From ELB16-189 sp018266435 (GTDB taxonomy: Bacteria > Bacteroidota > Bacteroidia > Cytophagales > Cyclobacteriaceae): a stretch of 64,000 bases of DNA. Positions 59,663 to 64,000 of the stretch are shown piece after piece. The notes under the pieces are model-generated. The model searched no databases, was not told where the DNA came from, and saw only the letters and a list, made by a program, of their open reading frames with translations. Every line of letters starts with the position of its first letter. Positions within the stretch are counted from its first letter, which is position 1. The DNA lies in assembly GCA_030123525.1 (NCBI GenBank), contig CP126125.1, positions 744,001 to 808,000 on the forward strand. Reading direction: 5' to 3'. Made by a program: the position numbers and the translations under genes.

Positions 59663-60291
59663 TTTTCTATGTTGATGTTATAAAACACCAAATGATTTTC
59701 TGACAATGTAAACTCAATAGATGCTAAGCTATCAAACTCTGGCGGCACATTTTTGAGAATTATCTGATGCCGTGTACGTTTGTTTTTACTTCCTTCTAAA
59801 ACGTTATTTTTAATAGTAGCTATCTTATTGCTTTCATTTTTTAGGTTGGTCAATATAAAATTAACAGCTAAAAAATTTCGGTCAGATTGACTATCAATTT
59901 CAAAAACCATCAATATATCATTACCCTGTCGGGTTAGGCTGATCATTTCAAAATTTGACTTATCACTCAAAATAAAACTCTGAGCTACCACTACTTTGAA
60001 ACTCATCCCCTTTCCTTCCATATTTTTTCCTGGCCAATTAATCTGTTTATTGGATCCCGCTTTAATATACTTGTCAACATCACCATCGGCATCTAAAATT
60101 TGGCTATACGTTTTTCCATCATCTGATGAGACAAATAATCTAATATAAAATTCTCTACTCAATTGCTTATTGGTGAACAAATCATACAGCACAATGACCG
60201 TTCCGTTTTCATCAAAAGCCCTCACATTGGTTACAATTTGCGCATGGGCAGAGAAGCCAAGGCTGAGCAGAGCGAAAATCAATTTATTCAT
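59659..60291 (-). CDS. Secreted beta-rich protein paired with the caspase-like gene
   Basis: A 210-residue protein with a signal peptide (about 1-18, LIFALLSLGFSAHAQ). The body has Ig/fibronectin-like strands: VTNVRAFDENGTVIVLYDL, FYIRLFVSSDDGKTYSQIL, and DKYIKAGSNKQINWPGKNMEG, like small modules found before effector genes in Bacteroidota. The C-terminal half (about 105-210) is a second beta domain. Function unknown; the ATGA overlap indicates coupled expression with the caspase-like gene, so it may be an inhibitor, chaperone or anchor. Confidence 0.65.
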   Translation of the reverse strand: MNKLIFALLSLGFSAHAQIVTNVRAFDENGTVIVLYDLFTNKQLSREFYIRLFVSSDDGKTYSQILDADGDVDKYIKAGSNKQINWPGKNMEGKGMSFKVVVAQSFILSDKSNFEMISLTRQGNDILMVFEIDSQSDRNFLAVNFILTNLKNESNKIATIKNNVLEGSKNKRTRHQIILKNVPPEFDSLASIEFTLSENHLVFYNINIEK

Positions 60292-60318
60292 GTTTAATTT
60301 TCATTGTTTAGGGTCGCC

Positions 60319-60341
60319 TGCCGTATGCTTGTCATGCGGCA
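60319..60341. repeat. Stem-loop between rny and the caspase-associated gene
   Basis: TGCCGTATG (60319-60327) pairs with CATGCGGCA (60333-60341), one G-T pair, around CTTGT. It is followed on the plus strand by TTTTATG but no plus-strand gene ends here; on the minus strand it follows rny after about 60 bases but lacks a T-tract. It is therefore not a clear terminator and may be a dispersed palindrome. Confidence 0.45.
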
Positions 60342-60401
60342 TTTTATGCGGTAAAAATCAAAAAAACCAGGCAATAATACCAACTTGTTGTTTTGAAATA
60401 A

Positions 60402-61976
60402 CTACTTCGCATACGCCACACTGCGCATTTCGCGGATGACGGTCACTTTGATCTGGCCGGGGTATTGCATATCGCGTTCTATTTTTTGCGAGATATCAAA
60501 ACTGAGTTTGCTGGCGCGCTCATCGGTGGCTTTTTCAGCATCTACAATCACGCGCAGTTCGCGGCCTGCCTGGATGGCATAACATTTTTCAACTCCTTCA
60601 AAACTCAACCCTACCTGCTCCAGTTCTTTTAGTCGTTTCATGTATTGCTCCATCACTTCACGTCTTGCACCGGGCCGGGCCCCAGAGATGGCATCGCACG
60701 CTTGTATTATGGGTGATATGATGCTGGTCATTTCAATTTCATCGTGGTGCGCCCCGATGGCATTGCAAATCACCGGGTGTTCTTTGTATTTCTGGGCGAG
60801 TTCCATGCCCACAATGGCGTGGGGTTTTTCCAGTTCTTCGGGCCACACTTTGCCGATGTCGTGCAAGAGGCCTGCCCGTTTGGCTTGCTTTACATTCAGC
60901 CCCAATTCTGAAGCCATGATGGCACAGAGGTTGGCCACTTCGCGCGAGTGTTGCAATAAATTTTGTCCATACGATGAGCGGAAGCGCATGCGTCCAATCA
61001 TCCGCACCAAGTCAGGGTGCAGCCCGTGGATACCCAAGTCAATGACGGTGCGCTCGCCAATCTCATTTATTTCGTCTTCAATATTTTTAGCGGTCTTGGC
61101 TACAATTTCTTCAATTCGTGCCGGGTGAATACGACCGTCTTGCACCAGGCGGTGTAATGAGAGGCGAGCTACTTCTCTCCGTACCGGGTCAAATCCTGAA
61201 ATGATAATGGCTTCGGGTGTATCGTCTACAATAAATTCAACACCCGTGGCGGCTTCTAAAGTTCTGATGTTGCGCCCTTCCCGGCCAATGATTTTTCCTT
61301 TGATGTCATCGCTCTCGATGTTGAAAATAGAAACACAGTTTTCTACGGCCTGCTCAGATGCTGTGCGTTGAATGGTTTGTACAATAATTTTTTTAGCTTC
61401 TTTGGTGGCGCTCAGTTTGGCTTGTTCCATGATGTCTTTGATGTAGCTGCTCGCCTTGGTCTGTGCTTCTTCTTTCATTGACTCAACCAACTGATCGCGC
61501 GCCTGATCGGCCGTGAGTTTTGAGATGCCCTCCAGCACGGCTACTTTTTGAGCATTGAATCGGTCCAGTTCTTCTTTTCGTTTTTTTACTAATTCATGTT
61601 GTTGAGCCAGGCTCTGGCGCTCTTCATCTACATCTGCTTCTTTGCGTTTGAGTTGTTCCAGTTCTTTGTTGAGTTGTGCTTCCCGTTGTTTAACTTTTTG
61701 TTCGTTGGCAATGATCTGGCTTTTTTTACGGTTGGCCTCGTCTTCAAACTCCTGCTTCATCTTGATGAGTTTTTCTTTAGCTTCGATGATGCGGTCTTTC
61801 TTAATGTTTTCGGCCTGAAGTTCGGCTTCTTTGATGATTAGCTTTGATTTTTCTTCGAGTTCAATTTTGTTTCTGCGCAGTCTTCTTTTGTAGATAAAAT
61901 TTCCGAAAAGCAATGCCAAAATAATAGTCGCAGCGAGGGCAATCGATGCGATCGTGATGATTTCCATGGATTCCAT
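60402..61976 (-). CDS. rny: Ribonuclease Y
   Basis: A 524-residue membrane-anchored endoribonuclease that starts mRNA decay. It has an N-terminal membrane helix (about 7-28), a long coiled coil (about 40-185), a KH domain with GREGRNIR (231-238), and an HD domain. The HD residues are H343 in LLQHSREVAN and H372-D373 in LLHDIGKVWPEEL. Length and layout are standard. It follows zapA on the same strand after 80 bases. Confidence 0.97.
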   Translation of the reverse strand: MESMEIITIASIALAATIILALLFGNFIYKRRLRRNKIELEEKSKLIIKEAELQAENIKKDRIIEAKEKLIKMKQEFEDEANRKKSQIIANEQKVKQREAQLNKELEQLKRKEADVDEERQSLAQQHELVKKRKEELDRFNAQKVAVLEGISKLTADQARDQLVESMKEEAQTKASSYIKDIMEQAKLSATKEAKKIIVQTIQRTASEQAVENCVSIFNIESDDIKGKIIGREGRNIRTLEAATGVEFIVDDTPEAIIISGFDPVRREVARLSLHRLVQDGRIHPARIEEIVAKTAKNIEDEINEIGERTVIDLGIHGLHPDLVRMIGRMRFRSSYGQNLLQHSREVANLCAIMASELGLNVKQAKRAGLLHDIGKVWPEELEKPHAIVGMELAQKYKEHPVICNAIGAHHDEIEMTSIISPIIQACDAISGARPGARREVMEQYMKRLKELEQVGLSFEGVEKCYAIQAGRELRVIVDAEKATDERASKLSFDISQKIERDMQYPGQIKVTVIREMRSVAYAK

Positions 61977-62056
61977 AAAAAGGTATTAGGTGTTAAACAA
62001 TCACCCGTTTGAGCTGATAACTCGAAGTTGAAAGGAATGGAATGAGAGGGGATAAA

Positions 62057-62344
62057 TCAGATTGCCTGCGAAACCAGCCGGTTAAGGTTATCCAGCTTTT
62101 CCAGCACGGTTTGGTCTATGCTGTTCAGGTTTTCTTCGTCCGCTATTTTATCTACCAGGCAATCAAAAGCTACCATTGCCAGCAGGTCTTGTTTATCATC
62201 AATGCCGAATTTTTCGCGGTAAATTTTTATTTTTTCATTGATGGTCTTTCCCGCCATCCGCACGCGCTCTTCTTCGGAGCGCTTTACCTTCATCGGATAC
62301 TCGCGGTCTGCAATTTTTATTTTAACAGATAGTTCGTCCATCAA
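62057..62344 (-). CDS. zapA: Cell division protein ZapA
   Basis: A 95-residue protein of the ZapA family that bundles FtsZ filaments. The N-terminal globular part shows SVKIKIADREYPMKVKRSEEERVRMAGK, with the conserved basic strand-helix. The C-terminal coiled coil (about 55-95) supports dimer/tetramer formation. It is eight bases from an upstream coiled-coil gene, as in other Bacteroidota where a small helical gene precedes zapA. Confidence 0.9.
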   Translation of the reverse strand: MMDELSVKIKIADREYPMKVKRSEEERVRMAGKTINEKIKIYREKFGIDDKQDLLAMVAFDCLVDKIADEENLNSIDQTVLEKLDNLNRLVSQAI

Positions 62345-62352
62345 AGTTTACC

Positions 62353-62649
62353 TTATCGGCTTACGTTAGCGATACATTTATCTATTTCGCGGATATACTC
62401 ATCCACTTTTGCTCTCAAATCCGAAATACTTTCATCTTCCGGGTTTATATAATCTACAATTTTAGTGATTTTAATCTGATTTTTAAAATTGGTCAGCTGT
62501 TCCTCGCGTTTGCGCAAGTCGGTGCGCAATTTGTGGTTCTCCAGTTTGATGGTGCGGATTTCGTCTTTCAGTGATTTCTGTTCATTGATCAACAGCATGA
62601 TCTTGCGCTCGAGGCCGTTGAGGTTGGTTTTTATTGCTTCTTGATCCAT
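62353..62649 (-). CDS. Small coiled-coil protein next to ZapA
   Basis: A 98-residue protein that is almost entirely coiled coil: LNGLERKIMLLINEQKSLKDEIRTIKLENHKLRTDLRKREEQ (split). A short acidic stretch DYINPEDESISDLRAKVDEYI ends it. It resembles ZapB-like or cell-division coiled-coil proteins in size, and its constant position between pheT and zapA suggests a role in division, but this is contextual only. Start ATG at 62649. Confidence 0.75.
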   Translation of the reverse strand: MDQEAIKTNLNGLERKIMLLINEQKSLKDEIRTIKLENHKLRTDLRKREEQLTNFKNQIKITKIVDYINPEDESISDLRAKVDEYIREIDKCIANVSR

Positions 62650-62744
62650 TTGATGTGCTTATGTGTGTGTGTTGACGTTTGCCACTGGCTAATTTATATC
62701 CTGAATTCTGTCAACTGCTTACTTTTTTATTACTTGTCATAATC

Positions 62745-64000
62745 TTACTTTCTGATTACCGCTCCCATCTTTCCTTCAAATGCGCTCATTAGTTTATTCA
62801 TCACGCTGTCAATCTGCTCATCGGTCAGGGTTTTGTTTTCATCTTGCAGGGTAAAGCCGAGTGCATACGCTTTTTTTCCTGATTCAATTTTGTCTCCTTC
62901 GTACACATCAAATGCGATGATTTCTTTAATCAGTCGCTGCTCCGTAGCCCTGGCCACCGCTTCAATTTCAGCAAACTTTACCCGATTGTCAAGCACCAAT
63001 GATAAATCCCTGCGCACTTCGGGGAACTTGGGAACTTCCTGCACAACGAACTTAGGGTTTGCCGACTTGAAAAGCAAATCAACTGACAGGTCTGCATAAA
63101 AAATTTCTTGTTTAATGCCCGCCTGTTTAAGCAGCGCACTTCTCACTTTTCCCAGTTTGCCCAATTCGGTTTTGCCTGTATAAATTTTGATTCCATATTG
63201 AAACACATCATCCGAAAGTGGTTCTTCTTTTATTTTGAATAGCGATGACCGCTCGGTAATTTGTTTTACAGCTTGGGCCAGGTCATAATAATTAACCAGC
63301 CGGGTTTTGTTTTGCCAGTTTTCAGTTTCGTAATTGCCGGTGAGGAAAATGGCGAGCCGTTCTTCTTCAACGTATTTTTTTAATCCTTCGTGACCGGTCT
63401 GCTTTCCATAAATTTTTCCAAACTCGAATAGCTTCAAATCCTTCTGTTTACGGTTGATGTTGTGACCACAAACCTCTAAACCACTGAAAAGCATGGTCTG
63501 CCGCAATATCCCCTGTTCTTCGCTCAGCTTATTTAAAATCTCGACTGCTTCGCCCGAAGTTTTTATGCGATTGTGGTACGCAATATTGGTTAATGAGTTA
63601 GTCAGGATTTCGTAAAATCCATTGGCTGCTAACAGTGCACCGATTGTTTTTTTGTACAGGGTCAGATCCTTCTCGGGGAAATGTGCCAGGTAATCTGAGC
63701 TTGCATCGGTAGCTAGTTCTATATTGTTCAATCCATAGATGCGCAGAATTTCTTCAATGATATCAACCTCTTGAGCAACGTCCACACGGTAAGGCGGAAC
63801 GGAAGCCGTAAATCCTTCTTCCGTCTTGTCTAAAATTTTAATATCCAATCGCTCAAGGATGGTGTACATCTCCTCGTGGTTGATTTTTTTTCCGATCAGC
63901 CGATCCACGTTTTTAAATTTGACTGCGATGGGCTGATGCTCAATTTTTTTGGGGTAATTATCTACCCACTCAGAAGCTATCTCACCACCGGCTATTTCAA
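62745..64000 (-). CDS. pheT: Phenylalanyl-tRNA synthetase beta subunit (partial, C-terminal part)
   Basis: The frame is open to the window edge and lacks its N-terminus. It continues through EIAGGEIASEWVDNYP before the segment NVDRLIGKKINHEEM (B5 domain). The middle has the tRNA-synthetase core (ILRIYGLNNIELATD, SLTNIAYHNRI, FGLEVCGHN-like SGLEVCGHN). The C-terminal FDX-ACB anticodon domain (about the last 95 residues) has KFPEVRRDLSLVLD and ENKTLTDEQIDSVMNKL. Phenylalanine charging links directly to the attenuator at 45736. An internal GTG gives an apparent start at 63908 but is not the gene start. Confidence 0.95.
   Translation of the reverse strand, partial: EIAGGEIASEWVDNYPKKIEHQPIAVKFKNVDRLIGKKINHEEMYTILERLDIKILDKTEEGFTASVPPYRVDVAQEVDIIEEILRIYGLNNIELATDASSDYLAHFPEKDLTLYKKTIGALLAANGFYEILTNSLTNIAYHNRIKTSGEAVEILNKLSEEQGILRQTMLFSGLEVCGHNINRKQKDLKLFEFGKIYGKQTGHEGLKKYVEEERLAIFLTGNYETENWQNKTRLVNYYDLAQAVKQITERSSLFKIKEEPLSDDVFQYGIKIYTGKTELGKLGKVRSALLKQAGIKQEIFYADLSVDLLFKSANPKFVVQEVPKFPEVRRDLSLVLDNRVKFAEIEAVARATEQRLIKEIIAFDVYEGDKIESGKKAYALGFTLQDENKTLTDEQIDSVMNKLMSAFEGKMGAVIRK

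Noticed and set aside
62650..62744. Possible 6S RNA near zapA
   Set aside because: The gap is under 100 bases and has no long hairpin with a central bubble.
62745..63908. pheT as a complete gene starting at 63908
   Set aside because: The start is an internal GTG; the same frame stays open to the window edge with synthetase sequence.

Overview
The window looks like the chromosome of a Bacteroidota bacterium, most likely from the Cytophagales side of the phylum. Four things point there. Several gene starts and the tRNA gene have the TTG / TAnnTTTG promoter type of this phylum, and strong Shine-Dalgarno sites are rare. There are genes for bacillithiol (bshA, ytxJ). Gene orders such as mreBCD-mrdA-rodA behind purH, and pheT / coiled-coil protein / zapA / rny, are typical. 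The integrase group resembles that of Bacteroidota integrative elements. Genus is not resolvable from sequence alone.

Layout. 1-3.5 kb is the integrase-proximal end of an integrative element (winged-helix protein, excisionase-like HTH, RteC-like protein, tyrosine integrase) abutting the 3' end of a tRNA-Lys gene. 3.7-11.3 kb holds rlmD, icd and an ammonium transporter/porin pair flanked by two DUF4468-like secreted proteins. 11.4-17.4 kb looks like a peptidoglycan-peptide recycling or D-Glu cluster: dipeptide epimerase, DUF1611 protein, class A-like serine hydrolase lipoprotein, and a degenerate GH3 domain fused to a beta-lactamase-like domain. 17.4-37.9 kb is a mosaic of core and accessory genes: bshA, an FA2H-like hydroxylase, an alkyltransferase-like protein, a divergent glucan phosphorylase, an M16-ispF-mnmD-aguB operon, a sphingolipid Delta4-desaturase homologue, a fused branched-chain 2-oxoacid dehydrogenase E1, a large basic repeat protein and ytxJ. 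37.9-45.4 kb is the cell-elongation operon mreBCD-mrdA-rodA downstream of purH, with a decayed PIN-domain toxin remnant between purH and mreB. 45.7-50.0 kb is an aromatic amino-acid operon (pheA, aminotransferase, tyrA, DAHP synthase-chorismate mutase). 50-58.2 kb carries ffh, two M16 proteases, an apparently Tat-exported superoxide dismutase, a 2OG-Fe(II) oxygenase and chrA. 58.3-60.3 kb is an exported caspase-like protein with a small secreted partner. 60.4-64 kb is rny, zapA, a coiled-coil gene and the 3' part of pheT.

The most striking observation is upstream of pheA. A 21-codon leader peptide, too short for usual gene calling, has eight aromatic codons in a row (F Y F W F Y F Y). It is followed by mutually exclusive RNA pairings and an intrinsic terminator 12 nt before pheA. 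This is a complete transcription-attenuation switch in which one leader senses Phe, Tyr and possibly Trp for a combined Phe/Tyr operon. PheA itself has altered Phe-binding motifs in its ACT domain, which suggests control may have shifted from enzyme feedback to attenuation.

Other points of interest are the two eukaryote-like sphingolipid-modifying enzymes, a glucan phosphorylase without the PLP lysine, a palindromic repeat inserted in frame into the E1 gene, and a pseudoenzyme-like GH3 domain. All functional statements rest on reading translated sequences and motifs by eye; no database search was run.
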